From Ruminococcus sp. (GTDB lineage: Bacteria > Bacillota > Clostridia > Oscillospirales > Ruminococcaceae), in NCBI GenBank assembly GCA_015066815.1, contig SVNR01000002.1, forward strand, positions 1 through 64,000: DNA of 64,000 bases, given 5' to 3'. Of the stretch, positions 9,402-17,939 are shown one piece after another. Each line of letters begins with the position of its first letter. The stretch's first letter is position 1. Under the pieces are notes generated by a model. The model made no database searches. It saw only the letters and a list, made by a program, of their open reading frames with translations, and had not been told where the DNA came from. A program made the position numbers and the translations under genes.

Positions 9402-11732
9402 ATGAAAAAAAGATTTTTCAGAAAAACTCTTTCGCTTATTCTGTCCGTATCAATGCTTTCCTCTGCTGCTGCAGTATCTGCAAGTACAACTCCGGGAAAG
9501 GTTGACTACGAAGAATCCGAAAACAACTGGGCAAAGCTCCTTCAGCACACGCTTTATTTTTATGATGCCAATATGTGCGGTGAAGATGTGAGCGAAAACA
9601 ACAGACTTCCGTGGCGCGGTGACTGTCATACATACGATGCAAAGGTTTCGCTCAACTCAACTGCCACAAATCTCTCTGATTCATTTATAAAAAAATACAA
9701 GGACATACTCGACCCTGACGGTGACGGAACCGTAAACGTATCAGGCGGTTTTCATGATGCAGGTGACCATGTAAAGTTCGGACTTCCTGAAGCGTATGCT
9801 GCTTCAGTTGTATCCTGGGGCTACTATGAGTTCAGGGACGCTTATGAAAAAACCGGACAGGCAGAGCATGCTGAAACCATCTGCCGCTACTTCTGCGATT
9901 ATTTTATGAGAAGTACCTTCCGTGACGAAGACGGAAAGGTTATAGCGTTCTGTTATCAGGTAGGTGACGGTGATATAGATCACGCATACTGGCAGTCTCC
10001 GGAAATAGACGCCATGGACAGACCGGCATACTTTGCCACAAGCGCTCTCCCTACAACCGATAACGTTTCCGAAAGTGCTGCTGCACTTGCCATAAACTAC
10101 TATAACTTCAAGGATACAGATCCCGAATACGCAGAAAAGTGTCTTGACTACGCCAAGGCTCTGTTTGACTTTGCCACAGAAAACGAAAAAGCCGTAGGCG
10201 CAGGTGAAGACGGTCCGAAGAGCTACTATACATCAAACAAATGGGAAGACGACTACTGCTTTGCAGCATGCTGGCTCTACCTCATAACACGCGACCATGA
10301 CTATCTTAAAAACAGTATAGGCTATGTTGACTATTATGCTCCTCCGGGATATATCCTCTGCTGGAACGATATGTGGAACGGCGTAGGAACACTTCTCGGC
10401 AGAATACAGGAAATATATCCTGACATAGCTGAAGAATACAGAACAGCCGCAGGAAGAAACCCGTATGAAAAGATAGACTTCTGGTATATGCAGGCAAAAT
10501 CAGTCAACGCTGCCATGAACGGTGACGCAGGAACTATAACTCCTGCAGGCTACTTCTGGCTCAACACATGGGGTTCAGCAAGATACAATACTGCTGCTCA
10601 GTTCACTGCTCTTGTATATGATAAGTATAACGAAGGAAAGGATAAGTTCAACACCAAGAACAAGGACTATACTTTTTCTGACTGGGCACTCGGACAGATG
10701 GAATATCTCATGGGCGACAACCCTATAGGCAGATGCTATGTTGTAGGCTTCAACGAAAACTCTGCAAAGTTCCCTCATCACAGAGCAGCATCAGGACTTA
10801 CGATGTGTGAAGATACAGCAGAGCACAAGCATGTTCTTTACGGTGCACTTGTAGGCGGACCTGACGCTGAAGATGAGCACAAGGACGTTACAGCAGACTG
10901 GATCTACAACGAGGTTACCATCGATTATAACGCTGCAATAGTAGGTGCGGCAGCCGCTCTTTATGAACGCTACGGCGATGAATCAATGAAGCCTGATGAA
11001 AACTTCCCTCCTGAAGAAGAGGTTGACGATACAGAGCTTTTTACAGGTGATAACTTCTGGGTAATGGGCTACTGCTCGGATCAGGAGGAAAGCGACGGAG
11101 CAGGCGCAACAAAGCTTACCTTCTTTGTAAACACAGACTCTCTCACTCCTCACACAGATATATCGATAAGATACTTCTTTGACATATCGGAGTTTGAAAA
11201 CTACGATGATATCCCTTCTTCCTTCGTTCTTCAGAAAACATATGATCAGGTACAGACAGAGGTTGACGGCTGTGAAGCTGTTCTCTCCAAGCCGCAAAAA
11301 TACAAGGACAACATATACTATATCGAAATATCCTGGCCTGACTATGCTATAGCAAATTCAAACAAAAAATACCAGCTTATTATCGGTATGTACTACGGTG
11401 ACAAATGGGATCCTTCAAACGATCCGAGCCGTAAAGGCATAAAGGACATAGGTCCCGAATATGACGACATAACAGGCGGTGTTGAACTCGCTGAAAAATG
11501 TGACTACGTATGCGTATACGCTGACGGAAAACTCATAGGCGGAACAGAACCTGACGGAACAAAGCCTCAGAAGGTTTACAAGACTTCTCAGGTAGTACGT
11601 CTTGTTCAGGCACTCCTCGGAATAAAGAAATTCTCCTCCGACGAAGCAGCTGCAATGTTTGACTTCAACAGTGACGGAAAAGTAAATATACTCGACCTCA
11701 TGCTGCTCAAGGAGCTTGTGCTCAACTCCTGA
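9402..11732 (+). CDS. GH9 endoglucanase with CBM3c and degenerate dockerin
   Basis: Secreted cellulase of 776 residues. Signal peptide about 1-27 (MKKRFFRKTL, hydrophobic core, SAAAVSAS). GH9 catalytic domain about 38-525: GGFHDAGDHVKFG carries the base Asp pair, KFPHHRAASG the substrate His, and NEVTIDYNAA (near residue 503) the acid Glu. Residues about 545-715 look like a family 3c carbohydrate-binding module (YFFDISEFENY, DYVCVYADGKLIGG), the 'theme B' GH9-CBM3c arrangement of processive endoglucanases. Residues about 726-776 form a dockerin-like end in which only the second calcium loop (FDFNSDGKVNILDLMLLKEL) is recognisable; the first half lacks the Asp/Asn pattern. Own promoter, good GGGAGG site, terminator after the stop. 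Confidence 0.92.
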   Translation: MKKRFFRKTLSLILSVSMLSSAAAVSASTTPGKVDYEESENNWAKLLQHTLYFYDANMCGEDVSENNRLPWRGDCHTYDAKVSLNSTATNLSDSFIKKYKDILDPDGDGTVNVSGGFHDAGDHVKFGLPEAYAASVVSWGYYEFRDAYEKTGQAEHAETICRYFCDYFMRSTFRDEDGKVIAFCYQVGDGDIDHAYWQSPEIDAMDRPAYFATSALPTTDNVSESAAALAINYYNFKDTDPEYAEKCLDYAKALFDFATENEKAVGAGEDGPKSYYTSNKWEDDYCFAACWLYLITRDHDYLKNSIGYVDYYAPPGYILCWNDMWNGVGTLLGRIQEIYPDIAEEYRTAAGRNPYEKIDFWYMQAKSVNAAMNGDAGTITPAGYFWLNTWGSARYNTAAQFTALVYDKYNEGKDKFNTKNKDYTFSDWALGQMEYLMGDNPIGRCYVVGFNENSAKFPHHRAASGLTMCEDTAEHKHVLYGALVGGPDAEDEHKDVTADWIYNEVTIDYNAAIVGAAAALYERYGDESMKPDENFPPEEEVDDTELFTGDNFWVMGYCSDQEESDGAGATKLTFFVNTDSLTPHTDISIRYFFDISEFENYDDIPSSFVLQKTYDQVQTEVDGCEAVLSKPQKYKDNIYYIEISWPDYAIANSNKKYQLIIGMYYGDKWDPSNDPSRKGIKDIGPEYDDITGGVELAEKCDYVCVYADGKLIGGTEPDGTKPQKVYKTSQVVRLVQALLGIKKFSSDEAAAMFDFNSDGKVNILDLMLLKELVLNS

Positions 11733-11765
11733 TCATAAAGAATACTTCACTATAATACAAAACAA

Positions 11766-11819
11766 AACCGTATCCTATGACTGTTACACTTCACAGCCGC
11801 AGGATACGGTTCTTGCTTT
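11766..11819 (+). terminator. Terminator after the GH9-CBM3c gene
   Basis: AACCGTATCCT and AGGATACGGTT form an 11-bp stem with a long loop, followed by CTTGCTTT. Confidence 0.65.
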
Positions 11820-11850
11820 AACACTCTGAAGCCTTGCATAAAAAAATTTA

Positions 11851-11879
11851 TTGACCTTTTGTAATGCGTATGTTATAAT
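11851..11879 (+). promoter_or_regulatory. Promoter for the kor operon
   Basis: TTGACC (11851-11856), 17-base spacer, TATAAT (11874-11879). It leaves a leader of about 200 bases before the ATPase gene. I found no recognisable riboswitch in that leader. The gap 11733-12084 holds only this promoter and the preceding terminator. Confidence 0.65.
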
Positions 11880-12084
11880 TAGAACTATGACGGCTTTAAT
11901 ATATATATGTGTTTTATCGACGAAAATACAATATACAGTCTTTTCTTATAAAAGCGGAAAGAAAATACGTCAACGACCAAAAAATCATTATTCTTCACCC
12001 GGTTTTTTCAGCACTGTACTGTGGTCTTCGGCCCTCTGACAAGGACAGAAAAGGAAAAAATATTTTTATAAAAGGAAGAAGTAC

Positions 12085-12744
12085 ATGAAGCACAACTACA
12101 AAAAAATAACAATAATATCCGGCGAATATGGAAGCGGCAAAACAAATCTTGCGCTCAATATGATAACCGATATAAGAAAAAGCGGAAAAACAGCCGCTAT
12201 AATAGATCTTGATATCGTAAATCCATACTTCAGAACCGCAGACTATACCGAGGAGCTGTCGGCAGCCGGTATTGACGTTATACAGCCTGATTTTGCATGC
12301 TCTAACCTGGATATACCCGTTCTTAACTTTGATGTGGAACGTATAATCAACACACACGACCACACCGTTATCGATGTGGGCGGTTCTGATGCAGGAGCGT
12401 TTGCTCTCGGAAGATACAAGAAGGTTTTTGAAAAGCTTGCCGGTGAATACGACCTTCTTTATGTTTTCAACATGTATCGTTCTGTTGAAGCCTCTCCCCG
12501 ACAGACTGCAGAGCTTCTCTGCGAAATAGAAAAAGCCTGTTCGCTCAAGTGCACCGGACTTGTAAACAACTCAAATCTCGGAAGTGAAACAACTCCCGGT
12601 ATTATCGATGCTTCATCGGATTTTGCTGAAAAAATATCAGAGCTTTCCGGACTGCCGATAGTTTTCAGATGTGTTTCAGAAAACATGACACCTGAGACCG
12701 GGGATTTTCCGGTATGCCGCAAAGTCAAAACAATCTGGGAATAA
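12085..12744 (+). CDS. P-loop ATPase (MinD/ParA/CobB-like)
   Basis: Soluble protein of 219 residues with a Walker A motif GEYGSGKTNLA near the N-terminus and a later acidic strand (HTVIDVGGSDAGAFALG), typical of the SIMIBI class of nucleotide-binding proteins. It contains DIVNPYFRTADY after the first strand-helix pair. Function is not known to me; it is the first gene of an apparent operon with the 2-oxoacid:ferredoxin oxidoreductase genes, 38 bases upstream of the ferredoxin gene, so a role in assembly or regulation of that iron-sulfur enzyme is possible but only inferred. ATG start with AAAGGAAG upstream. Confidence 0.75.
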   Translation: MKHNYKKITIISGEYGSGKTNLALNMITDIRKSGKTAAIIDLDIVNPYFRTADYTEELSAAGIDVIQPDFACSNLDIPVLNFDVERIINTHDHTVIDVGGSDAGAFALGRYKKVFEKLAGEYDLLYVFNMYRSVEASPRQTAELLCEIEKACSLKCTGLVNNSNLGSETTPGIIDASSDFAEKISELSGLPIVFRCVSENMTPETGDFPVCRKVKTIWE

Positions 12745-12782
12745 AATATTTCCGGAAAAAAATATAATGCGAGGCGATATTT

Positions 12783-12989
12783 ATGATCACAATAAACTTC
12801 GAGAGATGCAAGGGCTGCGGTCTCTGTACCGATATCTGTCCTAAAAAAATAATCGTTCTCTCAAAAGAAAAACACAACCGCAAGGGATACTATCCCGCAG
12901 AATGCACTGACAACTCAAAATGCATATCATGCGCATTATGTGCTATGATGTGCCCTGACTGTGCTATCAGAGTAGAAAGAGGTGAATAA
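12783..12989 (+). CDS. korD: 2-oxoacid:ferredoxin oxidoreductase, ferredoxin-like delta subunit
   Basis: Small protein of 68 residues with two 4Fe-4S signatures, CKGCGLCTDICP and CISCALCAMMCP, of the bacterial 2[4Fe-4S] type. It would carry electrons from the TPP-bearing subunit to external ferredoxin. It sits directly before the alpha subunit (5-base gap). The gene order D-A-B-C matches 2-oxoglutarate-type ferredoxin oxidoreductases of anaerobes; a branched-chain 2-oxoacid substrate (Vor) remains possible, so the symbol is tentative. Confidence 0.88.
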   Translation: MITINFERCKGCGLCTDICPKKIIVLSKEKHNRKGYYPAECTDNSKCISCALCAMMCPDCAIRVERGE

Positions 12990-12994
12990 AAGTT

Positions 12995-14053
12995 ATGAAC
13001 AGAGTTCTTATGAAAGGTAACGAAGCCCTCGCTGAGGCTGCAATACGTGCAGGCTGCAAATGCTTCTTTGCTTACCCTATAACACCGCAGACAGAAATTG
13101 CGGCATATCTCGCAAAAAACATGAAAACAAGAGACATAACTTTTCTCCAGGCAGAAAGTGAAATCGGAGCAATCAACATGGTACTCGGCGCAAGCTCAAC
13201 AGGCGTAAGAACCATGACATCAAGCTCATCTCCGGGTATATCTCTCAAAACCGAAGGTATATCATATATCGCAGGTTCAGATCTCCCCTGCGTTATCGTA
13301 AACGTACAGAGAGCAGGCCCGGGACTCGGCGGAATCCAGCCTTCACAGTCTGACTATCTTCAGGCAACAAAGGCTATCGGTCACGGAGATTTTCAGGTGC
13401 TTGTATACGCTCCTTCCTCCGTACAGGAAACAGTTGATATGACTTTCAGAGCTTTTGAAGAAGCTGACAGATACCGTATGCCTGCAATGATACTTACTGA
13501 CGGCTTCCTCGGACAGATGATGGAACCGGTTACATTCCCCGAAATATCTCCTGAAAAATTTGAAAAGCCATGGGCTTGCACAGGACACAGGAACGAGAGA
13601 AGCTGTAACCTTGTAAACTCTCTTTATCTCAAGCCTGACGAGCTTGAACAGTCACTCATAAAAAGAGCTGAAAAATACGAAACAATAAAGAAAGAATGCA
13701 CTGACGCCGAGATATACAAGTGTGATGACGCTGAGCTTGTTATAGTTGCATATGGTGCAACTTCACGAGTTGCAAAGTCAGCTGTAAATCAGGCAAGAGA
13801 AAAAGGAATAAAGGTCGGTCTCTTCAGACCAAAAACTCTCTGGCCATTCCCTGAAAAAGAACTTAACGAAGCATGCAAATCTGCAAAAAAAGTTCTTGAC
13901 GTCGAAATGTCAATGGGTCAGATGAAGGACGACATCCGTCTTGCACTTAACTGCAGAATCCCGGTAGAATTCTTCGGAAGAACAGGCGGAAACATTCCGT
14001 CCCCTGCAGAAGTTTTAAATATGATAACAAAAATATCAGAAGGGAGTCTTTGA
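12995..14053 (+). CDS. korA: 2-oxoacid:ferredoxin oxidoreductase, alpha subunit
   Basis: Cytoplasmic subunit of 352 residues with the pyrimidine-binding POR_N domain (EAAIRAGCKCFFAYPITPQTEI, ESEIGAINMVLGAS, TSSSSPGISL) and the C-terminal transketolase-like domain (VAYGATSRVAKSAV, FRPKTLWPFP). The enzyme oxidatively decarboxylates a 2-oxoacid to acyl-CoA, reducing ferredoxin, and can run in reverse in anaerobes. Very tight spacing to korD (5 bases) and korB (3 bases) indicates one transcript and coupled translation. Confidence 0.9.
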   Translation: MNRVLMKGNEALAEAAIRAGCKCFFAYPITPQTEIAAYLAKNMKTRDITFLQAESEIGAINMVLGASSTGVRTMTSSSSPGISLKTEGISYIAGSDLPCVIVNVQRAGPGLGGIQPSQSDYLQATKAIGHGDFQVLVYAPSSVQETVDMTFRAFEEADRYRMPAMILTDGFLGQMMEPVTFPEISPEKFEKPWACTGHRNERSCNLVNSLYLKPDELEQSLIKRAEKYETIKKECTDAEIYKCDDAELVIVAYGATSRVAKSAVNQAREKGIKVGLFRPKTLWPFPEKELNEACKSAKKVLDVEMSMGQMKDDIRLALNCRIPVEFFGRTGGNIPSPAEVLNMITKISEGSL

Positions 14054-14056
14054 TTT

Positions 14057-14830
14057 ATGTCTATAGTTTTTGACAGACCTCACGCACTATGCGACATTCC
14101 TACTCATTATTGTCCGGGCTGTACACACGGAATAATCCACAGACTCGTTGCAGAAGTTATAGATGAACTCGGTATAGAAGGAAAAACAATAGGCGTATCT
14201 CCGGTAGGCTGTTCTGTTCTTTCATACGAATACTTCAGCTGCGATATGATAGAAGCACCTCACGGTCGTGCTCCGGCTGTTGCAACAGGCGTAAAGAGAG
14301 CACTTCCCGAATCTGTAGTATTTACTTATCAGGGTGACGGTGACCTCGCTGCTATCGGTACATGTGAAACAGTTCACGCAGCTGCAAGAGGCGAAAACAT
14401 AACTATTATTTTTGTAAACAACACCATATACGGAATGACCGGAGGCCAGATGGCACCTACGACTATTCCAGGACAGGTAACACAGACAACACCTTACGGA
14501 CGTGACCCTAAGGTTCAGGGTTATCCTGTAAAGGTATGTGAGATGCTCTCACAGCTTGACGGTACTGCACTCGCAGCACGTGTTTCGGTTGACTCACCTG
14601 CAAACATCAGAAAAGCAAAGGCTATGATAAAAAAAGCTTTTGAAAACCAGATACAGGGCAACGGCTTCTCTATAGTAGAGGTACTTTCAACATGTCCTAC
14701 AAACTGGGGCATGACTCCGACAGAAGCACTCGAAAGACTTCGCAAGGAAATGATCCCTTACTTCCCTCTCGGAACATACAAGGACTCTCCTTCTATGAAA
14801 ACCGAAGAAAATACAGCCGAAAGGAACTGA
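14057..14830 (+). CDS. korB: 2-oxoacid:ferredoxin oxidoreductase, beta subunit (TPP-binding)
   Basis: Subunit of 257 residues carrying the thiamine-diphosphate binding motif, here GDGDLAAIGTCETVHAA closing with FVNNTIYGMTGGQ, and the Cys residues CPGCTHGIIHR and PVGCSVL typical of KorB-type proteins. Length fits the family. It lies 3 bases after korA and 4 bases before korC. Confidence 0.92.
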   Translation: MSIVFDRPHALCDIPTHYCPGCTHGIIHRLVAEVIDELGIEGKTIGVSPVGCSVLSYEYFSCDMIEAPHGRAPAVATGVKRALPESVVFTYQGDGDLAAIGTCETVHAAARGENITIIFVNNTIYGMTGGQMAPTTIPGQVTQTTPYGRDPKVQGYPVKVCEMLSQLDGTALAARVSVDSPANIRKAKAMIKKAFENQIQGNGFSIVEVLSTCPTNWGMTPTEALERLRKEMIPYFPLGTYKDSPSMKTEENTAERN

Positions 14831-14834
14831 AGAT

Positions 14835-15380
14835 ATGCTTACTGAAATAATTATATCGGGCTTCGGCGGACAGGGCGTACTGTTTTCCGGAAAGCTTCTC
14901 GCATATGCTGCGCTTCATCTTGGAAAAGAGCTTTCATGGCTTCCGTCATACGGACCTGAAATGCGCGGCGGTACAGCAAACTGCTCTGTATGTCTTTCCG
15001 ATGAACCTATAGGTTCTCCTCTCGTTACAGAGCCTGACATACTTATCGCTATGAACGCTCCTTCATTTGATAAGTTCGAAAGCACTGTAAAGCCTGGCGG
15101 AATTATTTTTGCCGACAGCTCACTTATTGACAGAAAAACAACACGTGACGATATAACCTGCTTCTATGTGCCGTCTACTGAGATAGCTCAGGAAAACTCA
15201 CTCACAGGTATGGCAAATATCGTACTTCTCGGCAAGGTGATAAAGGAATGCGAAGACAGACTCATCGGTATAAACCTTGACTCTATCGCTGCAACTCTCG
15301 AAAAAATTATCCCACCGAAGAAAAAAGCACTCGTCGAAAAGAACACAGAGGCGCTCAGAATAGGTTACGGAATAGAATAA
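14835..15380 (+). CDS. korC: 2-oxoacid:ferredoxin oxidoreductase, gamma subunit
   Basis: Subunit of 181 residues of the POR gamma family: ISGFGGQGVLFSGKLLAYAA at the N-terminus, the conserved SYGPEMRGGTANCSV motif and EPDILIAMN. Last gene of the operon; a strong terminator follows at 15388-15428. Confidence 0.92.
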   Translation: MLTEIIISGFGGQGVLFSGKLLAYAALHLGKELSWLPSYGPEMRGGTANCSVCLSDEPIGSPLVTEPDILIAMNAPSFDKFESTVKPGGIIFADSSLIDRKTTRDDITCFYVPSTEIAQENSLTGMANIVLLGKVIKECEDRLIGINLDSIAATLEKIIPPKKKALVEKNTEALRIGYGIE

Positions 15381-15387
15381 TATTCAG

Positions 15388-15428
15388 AACACGGTATCTC
15401 AGGCTTATGTCTGATACCGTGTTTTTGT
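15388..15428 (+). terminator. Terminator of the kor operon
   Basis: AACACGGTATC pairs with GATACCGTGTT, followed by TTTGTTTT. Confidence 0.85.
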
Positions 15429-15478
15429 TTTGGCTCAACGAAATCTGAAAAGCAATATAGTATTTATATTTCTGATAT

Positions 15479-15521
15479 AAAAAATCTCCCGATAAATTGA
15501 AGTTTATCGGGAGATTTTTTT
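15479..15521. terminator. Terminator of the bacteriocin/ABC cluster
   Basis: AAAATCTCCCGATAAA and TTTATCGGGAGATTTTTT form a perfect 16-bp stem around TTGAAG. It lies 10 bases beyond the stop of the last minus-strand gene of the cluster and has T runs on both strands. Confidence 0.85.
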
Positions 15522-15530
15522 ATAGAAAGC

Positions 15531-16823
15531 CTATTCTTTTTCCGCAGTATAGAGCATATATGTCTGGTTGATTTTCTCGAAAATCTGTTCAGCTGAATCA
15601 TCGGACAAAAACCTTGTACTGATGTCGCTCATCAACGCATTCCGCAAATCATATTTCTGCTGACTGATATTATTGATTGATGTCAGCTGATCGTAAATTT
15701 CCTGCAGATCCTCTTTTTTCGGAAGCGGAAATTTGACAGAATTATCGTTGATAATATAGCTGCCATCTTTCTTTTCAAGATAATTTCCATTTTCATCGCA
15801 ATAATAATCCAAAAGCGTATTCTGATACATTAAATCAAATGCTTCTGAAGATACCGGAAAGCTTTCTGTATAAGCAATCTTGCGTTGAAACTCTTCACTC
15901 ATAAAATATGAGATCACAGACCATGCATCCTCCTGATTCTGAGAAGCAGACAAAATTGAACACATAAGCTCCGGATTTATGCAGATCGTGTTCTCATCAG
16001 ATGCATTGCCGAGCAGAGATATATCATCATCAAACACAGCTGTCTTCAGATAATAATATCTATCAAAAGAGTCAATGCTTACTTCACGGCAAATAACTTT
16101 TTCATTTTTATAAATCAGATCATCTGATTCATCTGCTTTGTGGTCTTCAGAGAGTTTCATCATTTTACGACTTGTATCAATGAGTTCTGTATACCATTCC
16201 CTATCAAGAGGACGGTCCATACTATAATCATTACAAATCTCTGATATGATAAAATTTTGGATTTTTGTATCAGAACGATTTCCCCAGAAATTTTGTCCGT
16301 TTTCAACGGTAGCATTAAAAACTTCAAGCAGTTGATCTCTGTTCCACTTATCATCGCTTACAATGTTCTTTTTAGTAGCATAACAGTTAATTGTGAAGTA
16401 CGGATAGAACGCTGTAATTTTATCATCATATTCAACGCTTGTAAGGATGTTCGGAAGAATCCGCTCTTTTATATCACCGCTCTCTTCAATCGTGTTCAGA
16501 TCTAAAAAAACGCCAAAATCCATATAATCTTCTGCATGAAAGTATTGTGTAGAAATAAGAATATCGCCGCATTTTCCTGCAACAAGATCTACTTTAAGTT
16601 GTTTCAATGCATCTCTGGGATCACCGAATTGCTGATAATCCTTGATTTCTATTGATATTTCAGGATGTTTTGCGCGGCATAAACTGATATAACGTTCTGT
16701 TTCATCGTCAAAACCATACCCTGCAATTACTACCTTATTCTCAGAGTTCCCCGCTTCCTGACAACCTGAAAACATCACACCAGACATAAGTGTGATTAAA
16801 ACTGTAATGATTCTTTTTTTCAT
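15531..16823 (-). CDS. Extracellular solute-binding lipoprotein in the bacteriocin cluster
   Basis: Predicted lipoprotein of about 430 residues. The signal sequence MKKRIITVLITLMSGVMFSGC ends in a lipobox (FSGC), so it would be anchored to the outer face of the membrane. The rest resembles family 1 sugar-type substrate-binding proteins (VVIAGYGFDDETERYISLC, LVAGKCGDILIS, then an alpha/beta bilobal pattern). The ORF track starts at 16835 with MENF; the ATG at 16823 has GGAGA at the right distance and gives a proper signal peptide. No sugar ABC permease is next to it. It follows the signal peptidase gene and ends the cluster, so it may have a bacteriocin-related role (ligand sensing or immunity) rather than sugar uptake; this is inference. 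Confidence 0.75.
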   Translation of the reverse strand: MKKRIITVLITLMSGVMFSGCQEAGNSENKVVIAGYGFDDETERYISLCRAKHPEISIEIKDYQQFGDPRDALKQLKVDLVAGKCGDILISTQYFHAEDYMDFGVFLDLNTIEESGDIKERILPNILTSVEYDDKITAFYPYFTINCYATKKNIVSDDKWNRDQLLEVFNATVENGQNFWGNRSDTKIQNFIISEICNDYSMDRPLDREWYTELIDTSRKMMKLSEDHKADESDDLIYKNEKVICREVSIDSFDRYYYLKTAVFDDDISLLGNASDENTICINPELMCSILSASQNQEDAWSVISYFMSEEFQRKIAYTESFPVSSEAFDLMYQNTLLDYYCDENGNYLEKKDGSYIINDNSVKFPLPKKEDLQEIYDQLTSINNISQQKYDLRNALMSDISTRFLSDDSAEQIFEKINQTYMLYTAEKE

Positions 16824-16884
16824 AAAGTTCTCCATTTCTTTTGGGAAAAATCACAAACAAAACATGAGTGTGATTATATGATCA

Positions 16885-17331
16885 TCATATAATTCTGCTC
16901 TGAATCTGATCTGCATGGATTGGTCCGTATGTTCTGCTATCACAGCTGTTTCTCCAGTTATCACCAACAACAAAATACTCATTTTCTCCGAGCTGATATG
17001 TTTTATTCTCGCCATCATATCCGATATCACCGATACCATATCCATTTACTTCAATCTTGTTATTTTTCAGAACCACTGTGTCGCCCGGAACTGCTATGAC
17101 TCTTTTGATACAGGTTTCTTGCTCATAATCACAAAAAACAATTACGTTATTTTTAAAGATAGCATCAGGATTACGTACAGACAGCAGCACCTGATTATCA
17201 TGAAAATACGGCATCATCGAATTCCCCTGTACAATAACAATACCAAAATTCATATGCATCACCCATAAAAATGCCGCACACAAAATGAATGACACAATAC
17301 TTATTACAGTCTTACGATTCTTTGCGCACAT
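16885..17331 (-). CDS. Signal peptidase I within the bacteriocin cluster
   Basis: Membrane-anchored serine protease of 148 residues, S26 family, which removes signal peptides from Sec-exported proteins. One N-terminal membrane segment (about 9-27), then the catalytic Ser in VQGNSMMPYF, the catalytic Lys in CIKRVIAVPGD, and the C-terminal VVGDNWRNSCDSRTYGP box, so it looks active. Its ATG overlaps the end of the ABC ATPase gene by 28 bases and is preceded by AAGGAGG inside that gene, indicating translational coupling. Its position suggests a dedicated role in processing the bacteriocin precursor, which has a Sec signal peptide; that link is inferred from context. A short C-terminus compared with housekeeping SipS-type enzymes is normal for minimal family members. 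Confidence 0.88.
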   Translation of the reverse strand: MCAKNRKTVISIVSFILCAAFLWVMHMNFGIVIVQGNSMMPYFHDNQVLLSVRNPDAIFKNNVIVFCDYEQETCIKRVIAVPGDTVVLKNNKIEVNGYGIGDIGYDGENKTYQLGENEYFVVGDNWRNSCDSRTYGPIHADQIQSRII

Positions 17332-17936
17332 TCAGATACCTCCTTGTCATGTGTTACCACGACAATAGTTTTTCCGTTCTTATGAAAATCTTTAAGTGCA
17401 TCCATGACCATATCCCTGTTTTGCGAATCCAGACTTCCGGTAGGTTCATCGGCAAGAATTATTGTGGAAGGACGAAGATAAATCCTTGAAATAGCAACTC
17501 TTTGTTGTTCGCCGCCGCTCAGCTGATAAACCCTCTGCTTAAGATAGGATTCATCCAGTCCTACCTTCTGCAATGCACTCTTCATTTCTGACTCTTTATC
17601 AGCCTTTTTTAAATCGCGGCAGCAGATGTCCAGATTATACCGTATAGTTTCAGATTCTACAAGACCATTATTCTGAAACAGATATATTATATCGTTGCGA
17701 AGCAGCTTCTGACCGGAACGCTGATTGAAATACGGGTTTTTCTGATCTTTGATATACACATTTCCTTTATCAGGACGTTCAAGCATCCCGATTATGTTCA
17801 ACAGTGTAGTCTTACCTTTTCCGCTTTCTCCGGTAATAGAAACAAATTCCCCTTGTTCTATCGACAACGAATAATTATCAAGAACCAGCTTTTCTCCAAA
17901 CTTTTTAGTGATATTTTCAAGTCTGATATCAATCAT
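17304..17936 (-). CDS. ABC transporter ATPase of the bacteriocin cluster (LolD/MacB type)
   Basis: Nucleotide-binding subunit of 210 residues. Walker A GESGKGKTTLLNIIG, Q-loop in IIYLFQNNGLV, signature LSGGEQQRVAISR, Walker B IILADEPTGSLD and switch His in VVVTHDKE are all intact. It starts 3 bases after the permease stop, with its ribosome site overlapping that stop (AAGGAGATTAA). In lactococcin 972-type clusters such an ATPase pairs with the membrane protein, presumably for self-immunity or export. The closest sequence type is the LolD/MacB/FtsE group. Confidence 0.9.
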   Translation of the reverse strand: MIDIRLENITKKFGEKLVLDNYSLSIEQGEFVSITGESGKGKTTLLNIIGMLERPDKGNVYIKDQKNPYFNQRSGQKLLRNDIIYLFQNNGLVESETIRYNLDICCRDLKKADKESEMKSALQKVGLDESYLKQRVYQLSGGEQQRVAISRIYLRPSTIILADEPTGSLDSQNRDMVMDALKDFHKNGKTIVVVTHDKEVSECAQRIVRL

Positions 17937-17939
17937 GAT

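Noticed and set aside
11851-12039. 62-residue ORF in the kor leader
   Set aside because: Overlaps the promoter, has no ribosome site and no recognisable protein features.
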